A DNA stretch of 64,000 bases, taken from positions 40,760 through 104,759 of the forward strand of contig NZ_NJIC01000017.1 in the NCBI RefSeq assembly GCF_013620825.1. The letters are read 5' to 3'. A program made the translations under genes and the position numbers. This document shows positions 30,861 through 40,965 of this stretch, piece after piece. The notes below the pieces were generated by a model, which was not told where the DNA came from, searched no databases, and worked only from the letters and a program-made list of their open reading frames with translations. Source of the DNA: Rhodanobacter sp. PCA2 (GTDB taxonomy: Bacteria > Pseudomonadota > Gammaproteobacteria > Xanthomonadales > Rhodanobacteraceae). The number at the start of each line of letters is the position of its first letter. Position 1 is the stretch's first letter.

Positions 30861-31472
30861 TCAAGGCGACTTGCCTTGTTTCGCGCGGGCGCGGGCCAGC
30901 GCGGCCAGCACCGGGCTGGTGCCTGCGGCGGCATCCACCTTCGCCTTGCGCGCGATCAGTTCCGCCTCGCGCTCGGCGGCTTCGCGTGCGAGCCGCGCCT
31001 CGCGGCGCCGGAAGTGTTCGCGCGCCGCATCGGCATGCGCCTGGTCGATCTGCTCCGCGGGCATGGGTTCCAGCACGATGCAGTCCACCGGGCAGGCGGG
31101 CACGCACAGCTCGCAGCCGGTGCAGTCGTCGGCCAGCACCGTGTGCATCAGCTTGGCCGCGCCCACGATGGCGTCCACCGGGCAGGCCTGGATGCACTTG
31201 GTGCAGCCGATGCATTCGTCCTCGACCACCCGCGCCAGCATGCGCGGCTTCTCCACGCCGTTGGCGGGATTCAGCGGCAGCGCAGGTCGATCCAGCAGGG
31301 CCGCCAGTTTCGCGATGCCGGCAGCGCCGCCGGGCGGGCACTGGTTGATCTCCGCTTCGCCGCGGGCGATCGCCTCGGCGTAGGGCCGGCAACCGTGGTA
31401 GCCGCATTGCTCGCATTGCGTCTGCGGCAGCAGCGCGTCGATGCGGTCGGCTGGGGGCGGAACGGGCGACAT
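30861..31472 (-). CDS. rnfB: RnfB-like iron-sulfur protein, soluble orphan form
   Basis: The 203-residue product holds the RnfB Fe-S domain ([16 protein letters not shown] with the fourth Cys in NQCPPGG) followed by two 4Fe-4S ferredoxin motifs ([16 protein letters not shown] and [16 protein letters not shown]) and an Ala/Arg-rich helical tail. Unlike RnfB of complete Rnf/Rsx complexes, there is no N-terminal membrane helix; the Fe-S domain begins within about 20 residues. No rnfACDGE genes are in the window. It may carry electrons to another partner. The nearby nth also carries a 4Fe-4S cluster. Start choice is 31472 or 31475 (adjacent ATGs). Confidence 0.88.
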   Translation of the reverse strand: MSPVPPPADRIDALLPQTQCEQCGYHGCRPYAEAIARGEAEINQCPPGGAAGIAKLAALLDRPALPLNPANGVEKPRMLARVVEDECIGCTKCIQACPVDAIVGAAKLMHTVLADDCTGCELCVPACPVDCIVLEPMPAEQIDQAHADAAREHFRRREARLAREAAEREAELIARKAKVDAAAGTSPVLAALARARAKQGKSP

Positions 31473-31646
31473 CATCGGCGTATTGTCGCGCAAGCTCCGC
31501 CGGGATGTGGCATCCATCATGTCCAGCGACAGGGCAGTGCGGGGGGCCATGGGGCCGCAGGATTTGCCGCGGGGCGGATTGTGGCGCCAGGAACGAATCG
31601 GACGCCTGACGGCGCCCGATTCGCCCGCATTGGCTGCGGGAGGCCG

Positions 31647-33392
31647 CTATTTCTTCGTCGACTTGTGGATCTGGATCTTGACCGACTGCGAGGCAATGCC
31701 GTTGGCGATCACCACGAGGTCGTACGGGCCGTCTTGCATGTTTGCCGGAATGTCGACCTGCGTCCCCACCAGGGTGGAGCCCGTCGCCACGCCCATGCTG
31801 GTGTGGTCATGCGTGCGCAGGTAGGAAACCGCCCCGGTAGGACGATAGGTGACCCGCACCAGGGGATAGTTGGTGAAGGAGTCGCCGTCGTCGCCGTAGT
31901 AGCTGCCCTGGGTCAGGCCGTTGAACTGGTAGCCGGAGATGGCGAAGGTGGTGCCCGCGGTGACCTGGTTGGGCGAATTCATGATGACCGGCGCCCAGTC
32001 CCAGGAAGCGCTGCCGGATGGAGTGAATGTATCGGCCTCGTTCAGGCTGCCGACCAGCACCTGGCCTGTGGGCAGGGTCAGGTTGAACGCGATGAAGGTC
32101 GGGATGCCGGCAGCGAAAGCCGGCTGGTTGGCGAGGGGCGAAGCCGTCGTTCCGCTCGGATCCAGGCTGAAGTAGGTCGAGGGAGGGGCGTAGCATTCGG
32201 GGGCGCCGATGAGCAGGGCGGTGCCGTCCGGAAGTACGCTGCCGGGGCCGTCGCAGGTTCCCTGCGGGATGCCGTTGGCGTCGATCAGCGAGGCCGATGC
32301 CGACCAGGAGCCTGTGCCGTGCAAGCTCGTGGGCGGCGTATAGACCGCGGTGTTCCCGCCCAGGGCCGGCACGACCAGCACGGTTCCATCCGGCCTCAGC
32401 AAGCCGGGACCGATTTCATAGTCGCGCGGGTCGGAGAGTTGCACCGGCGGCGTACCCGCCGGAATCCACGCGCCGTTCGGGGTGCCGTCCAGCCACGGCG
32501 GCAGGTAGCGATAGCCGCTGTTGTCTTCGACGTCCAGGGTGAAGACCGAGCCGTCCGGGAGCAGGGTCCAGCCGTTTTCGAGATTGCCGTGGGTGTAGGG
32601 CAGGCCCTTCGGATGCAGCACGGTCCAGGTCAGCGTCTTCGGGTCCAGCAGCGCGCTGTCGGCCGTGTAGTACTGGTTCGACGCCAGCAGGAGCTGGCTG
32701 TTCGGCATCACGACGCAGGAGTTGTCGCCACCGAAGACCTTGTAGCTGTACACCTTGCCGTTCGGGAAGGTCAGCGGCTGATTGGGCAGGGAAGGCAACG
32801 AACCCCAGGTGTTCGTTTGCGGATCATAGATCGCACCCTCGTTGGCTTCGGCGACCGTCGGGTTGCCGTTCGCGTCGAACAGGTATTCGCCGCCGAAGAC
32901 GACGACACGTCCGTCCGCGAGCACGGCATGGCATTCGTACAACGGCGCATAGCCGTTCGGCATGGGCGCCAGCTTGGTCAGGGTGCCCTTGAGGTAATTG
33001 CCGGTGGCGTCGGGGTGCAGCGCCCACCAATAAGGCGTGCCGTACTCGCGGATCATCACGTCGCCGTTCGTAAGTTGCAGCGATGTGGACGGATAGAACG
33101 GCGGATTGTCCGCCGGGATCAGCGACTGCCACGTGCCGACCATCGCGCTCGAGGTATTCGCGTTCAGCTGAACGACCGTGCCTGCCGGGACGCCCGCGGC
33201 CTCCGGCCAGTGGCTCGGCGCCGGTGGGGGCATGTTGTCGTTGTCGTCCTGGCTCGCCCGCATCGCCGTGGTGCTCCCGTCGGGCGGGACCGGGCGTGGG
33301 TGGCGGTGGGATGCCTGTGCCGGGAGGGCCAGGCAGGTGCAGGCGAGCAGGGCGCCGATGGCGAAGGAAAGGGGGTGCTGACGTAAATTCAT
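31647..33392 (-). CDS. Secreted kelch-type beta-propeller protein with galactose-oxidase-like C-terminal domain
   Basis: The 581-residue protein has a Sec signal peptide (LSFAIGALLACTCLALPAQA), then a long kelch-like propeller with repeated Leu-Asp-Gly/Val blades (LADGRVVVFGGEYLF, LLPDGSVFTLDVED, LRPDGTVLVVPALGGNTAVYTP). The C-terminal Ig-like domain (from about residue 470; NSPNQVTAGTTFAISG, NYPLVRVTYR, THDHTSMGVATG) resembles the early-set domain of galactose-oxidase-like (DUF1929) proteins. The copper ligands and Tyr-Cys cofactor of true galactose oxidase cannot be confirmed. It is a single gene with its own Shine-Dalgarno (AGGAG). A role at the cell surface or on carbohydrates is inference. 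Confidence 0.8.
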   Translation of the reverse strand: MNLRQHPLSFAIGALLACTCLALPAQASHRHPRPVPPDGSTTAMRASQDDNDNMPPPAPSHWPEAAGVPAGTVVQLNANTSSAMVGTWQSLIPADNPPFYPSTSLQLTNGDVMIREYGTPYWWALHPDATGNYLKGTLTKLAPMPNGYAPLYECHAVLADGRVVVFGGEYLFDANGNPTVAEANEGAIYDPQTNTWGSLPSLPNQPLTFPNGKVYSYKVFGGDNSCVVMPNSQLLLASNQYYTADSALLDPKTLTWTVLHPKGLPYTHGNLENGWTLLPDGSVFTLDVEDNSGYRYLPPWLDGTPNGAWIPAGTPPVQLSDPRDYEIGPGLLRPDGTVLVVPALGGNTAVYTPPTSLHGTGSWSASASLIDANGIPQGTCDGPGSVLPDGTALLIGAPECYAPPSTYFSLDPSGTTASPLANQPAFAAGIPTFIAFNLTLPTGQVLVGSLNEADTFTPSGSASWDWAPVIMNSPNQVTAGTTFAISGYQFNGLTQGSYYGDDGDSFTNYPLVRVTYRPTGAVSYLRTHDHTSMGVATGSTLVGTQVDIPANMQDGPYDLVVIANGIASQSVKIQIHKSTKK

Positions 33393-33604
33393 TGGGGTCT
33401 CCTGAACAAGGGAAAGAGTGCGAACAGGTGGGTGTTGCACGCATACCGCAGCAGGTGACCGGAATATCGTTGTTTTTGATGTTGCAGCCGACCCCAAAGA
33501 CCATCAGTCCTTCGTCTCGGACTCCCCGCGGCGTTCGACGCACCGCGTACCCGGGCGTCGGGCGGCTACAACTACACGGGTCCAGCTCAAGAGATTGTGA
33601 TGAT
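33393..33604. promoter_or_regulatory. Upstream region of the kelch-protein gene
   Basis: About 210 bases lie between the stop of metG and the start of the kelch-protein gene, both minus strand. Base composition is lower in GC next to the kelch gene (AACATCAAAAACAACG on the minus strand). I see no clear promoter boxes and no terminator with a T run for metG. Confidence 0.35.
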
Positions 33605-35698
33605 TCAGTGCACGGCGGCGCCCGGCCTGGCGCCCTGGTCGGCATCGAGCAGGAACAGGTCGCTGCCGCCGTCGCCGGCGGAGAGGATCATGCCTTCGGA
33701 GAGGCCGAAGCGCATCTTGCGCGGCGCGAGGTTGGCGATGAACACCACGTTGCGGCCGACCAGTTTTTCCGGCTCGCCGTAGGCGGCGCGGATGCCGGAG
33801 AAGATCTGCCGCTTGCCGAGTTCGCCGGCATCCAGTTCGAAGCGCAGCAGCTTGTCCGAGCCGTCCACGAATTCGCAGGCCAGCACCTTGCCCACGCGCA
33901 GGTCGAGCCTGGCGAAGTCGTCGATGGCGATGGTGGCGGGCGCGTCAGTGGCGACGGGGGCAGCAGCGGGCTTGGCGGTGTCGTTCACGGGTTTCTTCTT
34001 GGTAGTTTCGGCGGCAGGCGCGGGGACGCCCAGCGATTCCTTCGAGGCTTCGACCATCGCCTCGATGCGCTTGGGGTCGAGGCGCGCGAGCAGCGGTTCG
34101 AAGGCGTTGATGGTGTGGCCGTGCAGTGCGTCGCGCGCGTCGGCGAAGCTGGCGATGGGTGCGGCGAGGAACTGCTCGGCGGCGGCCACGGTGGCCGGGA
34201 GGATGGGTTTCAGCAGGCCCGCGAGCAGGCGGAACGCAGCGAGCGCGAACGAACACACCTGCGCAAGCTCGGCGCGGCGCGACTCGTCCTTCGCCATCGT
34301 CCACGGCGCCTTCTCGGCGATGTGGCCGTTGACCAGGTCGGCCATCAGCACGAAGCGGCGGGTGAGTTCGGCGAACTCGCCGTCCTCGTACAGGGTTTCG
34401 ACGCCTTCGTAGTGGGCGAGCAGGTTCTGCCACAGCGCGGCGCGTTCCGCGTCGAACGCATCGGCCAGCGTGCCGCCGGAGAACTTGTGCACGAAGCCCG
34501 CGGTGCGGCTGGCGATGTTCACCCACTTGCCGACAAGGTGCGAGTTGACGCGTTCCTCGAAGGCCTTGAGGTCGAGGTCCACGTCCACCGGCGTGTCGTT
34601 GAGCAGGCTGGCGAAGTAGTAGCGCAGGTAGTCGGGGTTGAGTCCGGCGTCGAGATAGGTGCGCGCCTGGATGAAGGTTCCGCGCGACTTGGACATCTTC
34701 GCGCCGTTCACCGTGAGGTAGCCGTTGACGTGCAGCGCGGTGGGCACGCGCATCTGCGCGCCGTGCAGCATCGCCGGCCAGAACAGGCCGTGGAAGTTGA
34801 TGATGTCCTTGCCGATGAAGTGGTGCATCTCGGCGGTGCTGCTGGCGCCGAGGAAGTCGTCGAACTTCAGGCCGGTGCGGTCGCACAGCGCCTTGAAGCT
34901 GGCGAGGTAGCCCACCGGCGCGTCCAGCCACACGTAGAAGAACTTGCCCGGCGCGTCGGGGATCGGGAAGCCGAAGTAGGGCGCGTCGCGCGAGATGTCC
35001 CAGTCCTTCAGGCCGCCGTCCAGCCATTCGCGCAGCTTGGCGGCCACGCCGCCGTTCGCCACCGGCTTGCCGCCGGTGAACTTGCCGGCGAACCAGTCGC
35101 GCAGCAGCTCCTCGAACCTGGAGAGTTCGAAGAAGTAGTGCTCCGAATCCTTCAGCACCGGCGTGGCGCCGGAAACCACCGAGTAGGGGTTGATGAGATC
35201 GGTGGGCGCGTAGGTGGCGCCGCAGTTCTCGCAGTTGTCGCCGTACTGGTCGGGCGTGCCGCACTTCGGGCAGGTGCCCTTGATGTAGCGGTCCGGCAGG
35301 AACATCTGCTTCTCGGGGTCGTACAGCTGCTGGATGCTGCGCCTGGCGATGTAGCCCGCATCGCGCAGGCGCGTGTAGATCAGCTCGGCCAGCTCGCGGT
35401 TCTCGTCCGAGTGGGTGGTGTGGTAGTGGTCGTAGCTGAAGTGGAAATCCGCGAAATCGGCCTCGTGGCTGGCGCGGATGCCGGCGATGAACGCCTCCGG
35501 CGTCGTGCCGGCCTTCTCGGCGGCCAGCATGATCGGCGTGCCGTGCGCGTCGTCCGCCGCCACGAAGTGCACCTCGTTGCCCATCATGCGCTGCGCGCGC
35601 GCCCAGATGTCGGTCTGGATGTAGCCCAGCATGTGGCCGAGGTGCAGCGGGCCGTTGGCGTAGGGCAGGGCGTGGGTGACGAGCAGGCGGCGACTCAT
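33605..35698 (-). CDS. metG: Methionyl-tRNA synthetase
   Basis: MetG charges tRNA-Met. The 697-residue dimeric form has the HIGH motif in PLHLGHMLGY, a zinc knuckle CPKCG with CENCG, the KMSKS loop (KMSKSRGT), the anticodon-binding helical domain, a Lys/Ala/Pro linker (KKKPVNDTAKPAAA) and a C-terminal EMAP/Trbp111-like tRNA-binding domain (DLRVGKVLACEFV, LVGRNVVFIANLAPRKMRFG). The ATG at 35698 begins MSRRLLVTHALPYANG, the standard start. It is a single-gene unit. Confidence 0.97.
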   Translation of the reverse strand: MSRRLLVTHALPYANGPLHLGHMLGYIQTDIWARAQRMMGNEVHFVAADDAHGTPIMLAAEKAGTTPEAFIAGIRASHEADFADFHFSYDHYHTTHSDENRELAELIYTRLRDAGYIARRSIQQLYDPEKQMFLPDRYIKGTCPKCGTPDQYGDNCENCGATYAPTDLINPYSVVSGATPVLKDSEHYFFELSRFEELLRDWFAGKFTGGKPVANGGVAAKLREWLDGGLKDWDISRDAPYFGFPIPDAPGKFFYVWLDAPVGYLASFKALCDRTGLKFDDFLGASSTAEMHHFIGKDIINFHGLFWPAMLHGAQMRVPTALHVNGYLTVNGAKMSKSRGTFIQARTYLDAGLNPDYLRYYFASLLNDTPVDVDLDLKAFEERVNSHLVGKWVNIASRTAGFVHKFSGGTLADAFDAERAALWQNLLAHYEGVETLYEDGEFAELTRRFVLMADLVNGHIAEKAPWTMAKDESRRAELAQVCSFALAAFRLLAGLLKPILPATVAAAEQFLAAPIASFADARDALHGHTINAFEPLLARLDPKRIEAMVEASKESLGVPAPAAETTKKKPVNDTAKPAAAPVATDAPATIAIDDFARLDLRVGKVLACEFVDGSDKLLRFELDAGELGKRQIFSGIRAAYGEPEKLVGRNVVFIANLAPRKMRFGLSEGMILSAGDGGSDLFLLDADQGARPGAAVH

Positions 35699-35910
35699 GG
35701 GGCGGCGCGGTCCGGGTGAAGAGGGTTGGTCATTATGTCATGCGTGGCTGTACAGCCTCATGGGCGCGGACCGCCACCGCTGCGCCGGGCTCCGCACGGA
35801 ACGAGGGCGCGTGGGCATGCGACGGACATGTGCAGCGAAAGAGGCGCCGCGGCATGGTGCGCAGTCGCCCGTGCAAGGCAGGTTGGCGACATGACGCACG
35901 ATCGTCGACA

Positions 35911-35946
35911 TGTTGCACGTTGTTGCATGTTTTAGTATGTTCATAC
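35911..35946 (+). promoter_or_regulatory. Candidate DeoR operator and promoter region
   Basis: Two 10-base direct repeats TGTTGCACGT and TGTTGCATGT (35911-35930) are followed by the palindrome GTATG-TT-CATAC (35935-35946), which ends 16 bases before the MFS start codon. TTGCAC and TATGTT spaced 18 bases could be -35 and -10. The operon encodes its own DeoR-type regulator, so autoregulation at these repeats is a reasonable inference. The remaining 210 bases upstream (35699-35910) show no gene. Confidence 0.45.
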
Positions 35947-35962
35947 CTGATTTTTGGATGGA

Positions 35963-37138
35963 ATGAACGTGGACGGCCTGGCCAGTATTTCCCCCGCACC
36001 CTCCGCTTCGGCGCTCTCGGCCGCCAGGCGGGCCACGCGCCTGATCTTCCTGGTATCCGGCTTCGGCATGTCCGCGTGGGCGCCGATGGTGCCGTACGCC
36101 AAGGCGCGGCTTGGCCTGGACGACGCCCAGTTGGGTCTCGCGCTGCTCGCGTTCGGCGGCGGTTCGATGCTGTCCATGCCGTTCGTCGGCTGGCTGGCGC
36201 ACCGTGTCGGCAACCGCACCGTGATCGTGGCCTCGGGGCTGCTGATGTGCCTGGCGTTGCCGATGCTGGCGGCGGCATCCGGCGTGGCGGCGCTGGCGGC
36301 GGCGCTGTTCTATTTCGGCGTGATGCTGGGCGCGGTGGACGTGGCGATGAACGCCCATGCCGTGGACGTGGAGCGTCTGGACGGCGGCCGGCTGATGTCC
36401 GGGTTCCACGGGCTTTTCAGCGTGGGCGGCCTCAGCGGGGCGATAGCGATGAGCGGCTTGCTGGCGATGGGCGTGCCGCTGGGCTACGCCGCAAGCGCGA
36501 TCGCCGCGCTGCTGCTGGCCACGGTGCTGTGGCTGCGGGGCGACCTGCTCGGGGATGCGGCGCATGCGGTCGAGATGCAGCGCAAGCCGCCGGGCATGCC
36601 GCATCCGCTGGCCTGGCTGCTGGGCCTGTTGTGCTTCGTGAGCTTCCTCGCCGAAGGCGCGATGCTGGACTGGAGCGCGGTGTTCCTGCGCGAGTTCCGG
36701 GGCGTCCCGCCGGCGTCGGCGGGGCTCGGCTATGCATGCTTCTCGGTGGCGATGGCGCTGGGGCGCCTCACCGGCGACCGGCTGGTCGGCCGCCATGGTC
36801 CGACCCGGGCAGTGTGCGTGGGTGCGCTGCTTGCGGCGGCGGGATTCCTGCTGGTGGCGGGTATTCCGCATGCCGCGGCGTCGCTGGCCGGTTTCGTGCT
36901 GATCGGCCTCGGCGCGTCGAACATCGTGCCGGTGCTGTTCAGCGCTGCGGGACGGCTGCCGGGCACCTCGCCGGCCATCGCCATCGCCACGGCGACCACG
37001 CTGGGATACGCGGGCCTGCTCAGCGGCCCCGCCTTGATCGGCTTCGTGGCGCATGCCAGCAGCCTGCCGCTGGCCTTCGCCGGCGTGGCCGGCCTGTTGA
37101 TACTCGTCAGCCTCTCGGCCAGGGTGGTGCGGCGATGA
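35963..37138 (+). CDS. MFS transporter, YbjJ-like
   Basis: The 391-residue inner-membrane protein has about twelve hydrophobic helices and MFS loop motifs (GWLAHRVGNRTVIVAS after helix 2; GRLTGDRLVGRHGPT in the second half). MNAHAVDVERLDGGRLMSGFHGLFSVGG, here spanning helices 4-5, is characteristic of the YbjJ/fucose-permease-like branch. The substrate is unknown. ATG 35963 is preferred; TTG 35954 is a possible earlier start. It overlaps the HAD gene by 4 bases, and the trio MFS-HAD-DeoR looks like a catabolic or detoxifying operon. Confidence 0.88.
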   Translation: MNVDGLASISPAPSASALSAARRATRLIFLVSGFGMSAWAPMVPYAKARLGLDDAQLGLALLAFGGGSMLSMPFVGWLAHRVGNRTVIVASGLLMCLALPMLAAASGVAALAAALFYFGVMLGAVDVAMNAHAVDVERLDGGRLMSGFHGLFSVGGLSGAIAMSGLLAMGVPLGYAASAIAALLLATVLWLRGDLLGDAAHAVEMQRKPPGMPHPLAWLLGLLCFVSFLAEGAMLDWSAVFLREFRGVPPASAGLGYACFSVAMALGRLTGDRLVGRHGPTRAVCVGALLAAAGFLLVAGIPHAAASLAGFVLIGLGASNIVPVLFSAAGRLPGTSPAIAIATATTLGYAGLLSGPALIGFVAHASSLPLAFAGVAGLLILVSLSARVVRR

Positions 37139-37776
37139 ACAAGCCGATCGACACCGTGATCTTCGACCTTGGCAACGTGCTGATCGCCTGGGACCCGCGC
37201 CGGTTGTTCCGGCAGCTGTTCGACGACGAGGCGGAGATGGAGTGGTTCCTGCGTAAAGTCTGCAACCACGCGTGGAACGAGCAGCAGGATGCCGGGCGTC
37301 CGTGGCTGGAAGGCGTTGCGGAACTGCAGGCGCGGTTTCCGGATTACGCTCCGCTGATCGATGCCTATCGCCTGCGCTGGGTGGAAACCCTGGGCGGCGC
37401 GATCGAGGGCAGCGTTGCCCTGCTGGCCGAACTCAAGGCGCGCGGCGTGCGCCTGCTGGCGCTCACCAACTGGTCGCAGGAGACTTTCCCGGTGGCGCGG
37501 CAGCGTCATGCCTTCCTCGGCTGGTTCGAGGGCATCGTGGTCTCGGGCGAGGAGCGCCTGGTCAAGCCCGACCCACGCATCTACCAGCGCCTGCTCGAAC
37601 GCTACGGCGTGGACCCGCACGGCGCGTTGTACATCGACGATTCGCAGCGCAACGTCGAAGCCGCCGAGGCGCTCGGCATGCAGGGCTGGTGGTTCCAGCA
37701 TCCGGAAGGCTTGCGCGGGCGCCTGCAGGCGCTGGGTCTGCTGGGCAACGAGGATCGGGAGACATCGCATGGCTAA
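37135..37776 (+). CDS. HAD-family hydrolase (YihX-like)
   Basis: The 213-residue HAD hydrolase has motif I VIFDLGNVLIAWDP, in which the second Asp position is Asn as in YihX-type sugar-phosphate phosphatases, motif II LALTNWS, motif III Lys in RLVKPDPRIY, and motif IV LYIDDSQRNVEAAEALG. A small alpha-helical cap lies between motifs I and II. It overlaps the MFS gene by 4 bases and the DeoR gene by 8. A phosphosugar substrate fits the DeoR context but is inference. Confidence 0.88.
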   Translation: MNKPIDTVIFDLGNVLIAWDPRRLFRQLFDDEAEMEWFLRKVCNHAWNEQQDAGRPWLEGVAELQARFPDYAPLIDAYRLRWVETLGGAIEGSVALLAELKARGVRLLALTNWSQETFPVARQRHAFLGWFEGIVVSGEERLVKPDPRIYQRLLERYGVDPHGALYIDDSQRNVEAAEALGMQGWWFQHPEGLRGRLQALGLLGNEDRETSHG

Positions 37777-38575
37777 GCCTGCCCCTCCGCTGCCGGACAG
37801 CGGCGCGCTGCCGCAGGAACGCCAGCAGCGCATCCTGGAACGGTTGCGCCGGGACGGCCGCGTGGTGGCGGTTGAGCTGGCGCAGGCGTTCGAGGTATCC
37901 GAGGATTCGATCCGCCGCGACCTGCGCGAACTGGCCGCGGCGGGCCTGTGCAAGCGCGTCTATGGTGGCGCGCTGCTGCCGGCGCTCACGCTGTCGCCGC
38001 TGAAGCAGCGCCGCAACGAGCATTCCGCGCGCAAGCGGGCGCTGGCGCGCAAGGCGGCGGCCCTGGTGCAGCCGGGGCAGACGCTGCTGATCGATGCGGG
38101 CAGCACCAACGCGGCCATCGCCGCCGAACTGCCGCGCGATGCGCGGCTCACCGTCATCACGAACGCGCCGCACATCGCGCAGGTATTGCTCGACCGCGAG
38201 GGATTCGACGTGCTGCTGATCGGCGGTCGCATCGATGCCGCCAGCGGCGGCGCGACGGGCGCGCAGGCGGTGGACCAGGTGCGCAGGCTGCGCGCGGACC
38301 TGTGCTTCCCGGGCGCGTGCGCCATCGACGCGGCACACGGCCTGTGGGGATTCGACAGCGAGGAGTCGCTGTTCAAGCGCGCGATGATCGAGGCCAGCGA
38401 CGAGGCCGTGGTGGTCGCGACCGACGACAAGCTGGGCGCGGTGGCGACGCACCAGGTGGCCGAGCTGGCGCGCGTGCAGCACCTGGTGGTGGAGCATTCG
38501 GCGGACAAGGCGACCCGCGCGGCGTTTTCCTCGCGCGGCGTCGCCGTACATCGCGCCGAGGCGGCGGCGGACTGA
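37769..38575 (+). CDS. DeoR-family transcriptional regulator
   Basis: The 268-residue regulator has the N-terminal DeoR helix-turn-helix (RQQRILERLRRDGRVVAVELAQAFEVSEDSIRRDLREL) and the family's C-terminal sugar-phosphate-sensing domain (LIDAGSTNAAIA, LTVITNAPHIA, VLLIGGRID, DLCFPGACAIDAAHG, VVVATDDKLGAV). DeoR proteins usually repress sugar-metabolism genes and release on binding a phosphorylated sugar, which would suit its partners, a transporter and a HAD phosphatase. It is the last gene of the operon and overlaps the HAD gene by 8 bases. Confidence 0.93.
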   Translation: MAKPAPPLPDSGALPQERQQRILERLRRDGRVVAVELAQAFEVSEDSIRRDLRELAAAGLCKRVYGGALLPALTLSPLKQRRNEHSARKRALARKAAALVQPGQTLLIDAGSTNAAIAAELPRDARLTVITNAPHIAQVLLDREGFDVLLIGGRIDAASGGATGAQAVDQVRRLRADLCFPGACAIDAAHGLWGFDSEESLFKRAMIEASDEAVVVATDDKLGAVATHQVAELARVQHLVVEHSADKATRAAFSSRGVAVHRAEAAAD

Positions 38576-38620
38576 TCCGACGCGCTGCCTCGGCGGGTTC
38601 GTGCGGACCGTGGGCGCGGC

Positions 38621-39094
38621 TTACTGCTCGCGCTGCCAGGTCTGGCTGCGGCCCAGCATGGCGAAGCCGATGTAGCCGTGCACGTCCAGCTTCTGGCCGC
38701 CGTCTTCCAGCGTGAGCTTCACCTTGTAGACCTTGCCGCTCTTGGGATCGAGGATCTTGCCGCCGTCCCATGCGTCGCCGTTCTTGTGGACGCCCCACAT
38801 GATGGTCATGCCCTCGATGGGCTGGTTCTTGCGCTCGCCATCGCACTTGTCGCACTTGGGATGCTCGCCGTCGCGGGCAATCGCCTCGGGGCTGCGGTTC
38901 AGCAGCTGGATCACCTTGCCCTGCAGCTCGCCGCCGGTTTCGCTGATCTGGATCACGGACTTCACCTTGCCGGTGGCGTCGTCCACCTGTTTCCAGTTGC
39001 CGACCGGCGTGGCGGTGTCGGCGGCGGACACGGCGCCCGCGCCCAGCAACAGGCCCAACGCGAGCGCGAGACGAACTGCGTGCTTCATGGTCAT
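38621..39094 (-). CDS. DUF2147 family exported protein
   Basis: The 157-residue product has a signal peptide (AVRLALALGLLLGAGAVSA) and a DUF2147-type mature domain: GNWKQVDDATGKVKSVIQI, a CDKC pair in HPKCDKCDGE, GMTIMWGVHKNGDAWDGGKILDP and KVYKVKLTLEDGGQKLDVHGYIG. This family binds small ligands in a lipocalin-like barrel in some members, but its role is unknown. The start may be 39094 (ATG ACC ATG) or 39088. It is convergent with the DeoR gene. Confidence 0.85.
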   Translation of the reverse strand: MTMKHAVRLALALGLLLGAGAVSAADTATPVGNWKQVDDATGKVKSVIQISETGGELQGKVIQLLNRSPEAIARDGEHPKCDKCDGERKNQPIEGMTIMWGVHKNGDAWDGGKILDPKSGKVYKVKLTLEDGGQKLDVHGYIGFAMLGRSQTWQREQ

Positions 39095-39203
39095 GCTTCC
39101 CGTACGAGTGAGTATGGATGCAGCCTGCCGATGCCCGGCAGGGCGGTCAAGCTGCATCGCGCCATGCTGATCTGCATCAGCGCGGGGCGTCGCCGGCGGC
39201 TGG

Positions 39204-39209
39204 CATAAT
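39204..39209 (+). promoter_or_regulatory. Likely -10 box of the apbC transcript
   Basis: CATAAT lies 36 bases before the apbC start, matching five of six -10 positions. No strong -35 is evident. Confidence 0.5.
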
Positions 39210-39244
39210 GCCCTGTCCCCCTCAGCAACGTAGCACTCCCCGAC

Positions 39245-40335
<1,091 letters not shown>

Positions 40336-40339
<4 letters not shown>

Positions 40340-40872
40340 GCGCGCCGCGGCGCGTGCTGTGCCTGTGCGGCAGCCTGCGCCGGATCTCGTCCAACCGGGC
40401 CGCGCTGGAAGCCGCAAGGCAACTGGCGCCCGCGTCGCTGGAACTCGCGCTGTACGACGGCCTCGCCGCGTTGCCGCTGTTCAACCCGGACGACGAACGC
40501 GATCCGTTGCCGCCCGCAGTGCTGGCGCTGCGCGAGGCCGTGGGCCGCGCCGACGCGCTGCTGATCGCCTGTCCCGAGTATGCGCACGGCGTACCCGGCG
40601 CGTTCAAGAACCTGCTGGACTGGCTGGTGGGCAGCCTGGAATTTCCCGGCAAGCCGGTGCTGCTGCTGAACGCATCGGCGCGCGGTTCGCACCATGCGCA
40701 GCAGGCGCTGGCCGAGATCCTGCGCACCATGTCGGCGGAGCTGCTGAGCACCCAGGCCATGCCGGTGGCGCTGCCGGGCGCGGGGTGCGGCAGCGCGCAG
40801 GTGCTGGCCGCCGCAGAACGTTGCGCCGAGCTGCGTGTGGCGCTGGACCGCCTGGCAGCGGAGCTGGCCTGA
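40336..40872 (+). CDS. NADPH-dependent FMN reductase family protein
   Basis: The 178-residue flavodoxin-fold protein has the FMN phosphate loop CLCGSLRRISSNRAALEA and the flavin-binding CPEYAHGVPGAFKNLLDWLVG, typical of NAD(P)H-dependent FMN/quinone reductases such as ChrR or YieF. Its ATG overlaps the apbC stop (ATGA). Reduction of quinones, chromate or azo compounds are possible activities; the physiological substrate is unknown. Confidence 0.88.
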
Positions 40873-40965
40873 GTCGCCCGCCGTGCTGGCGTGCAGGCGC
40901 CGATAGCATGTATTTTTGCCAATTCGCCCGGCCGGACCGGGCTTCACGCCGACCGCGGAGCGCAT

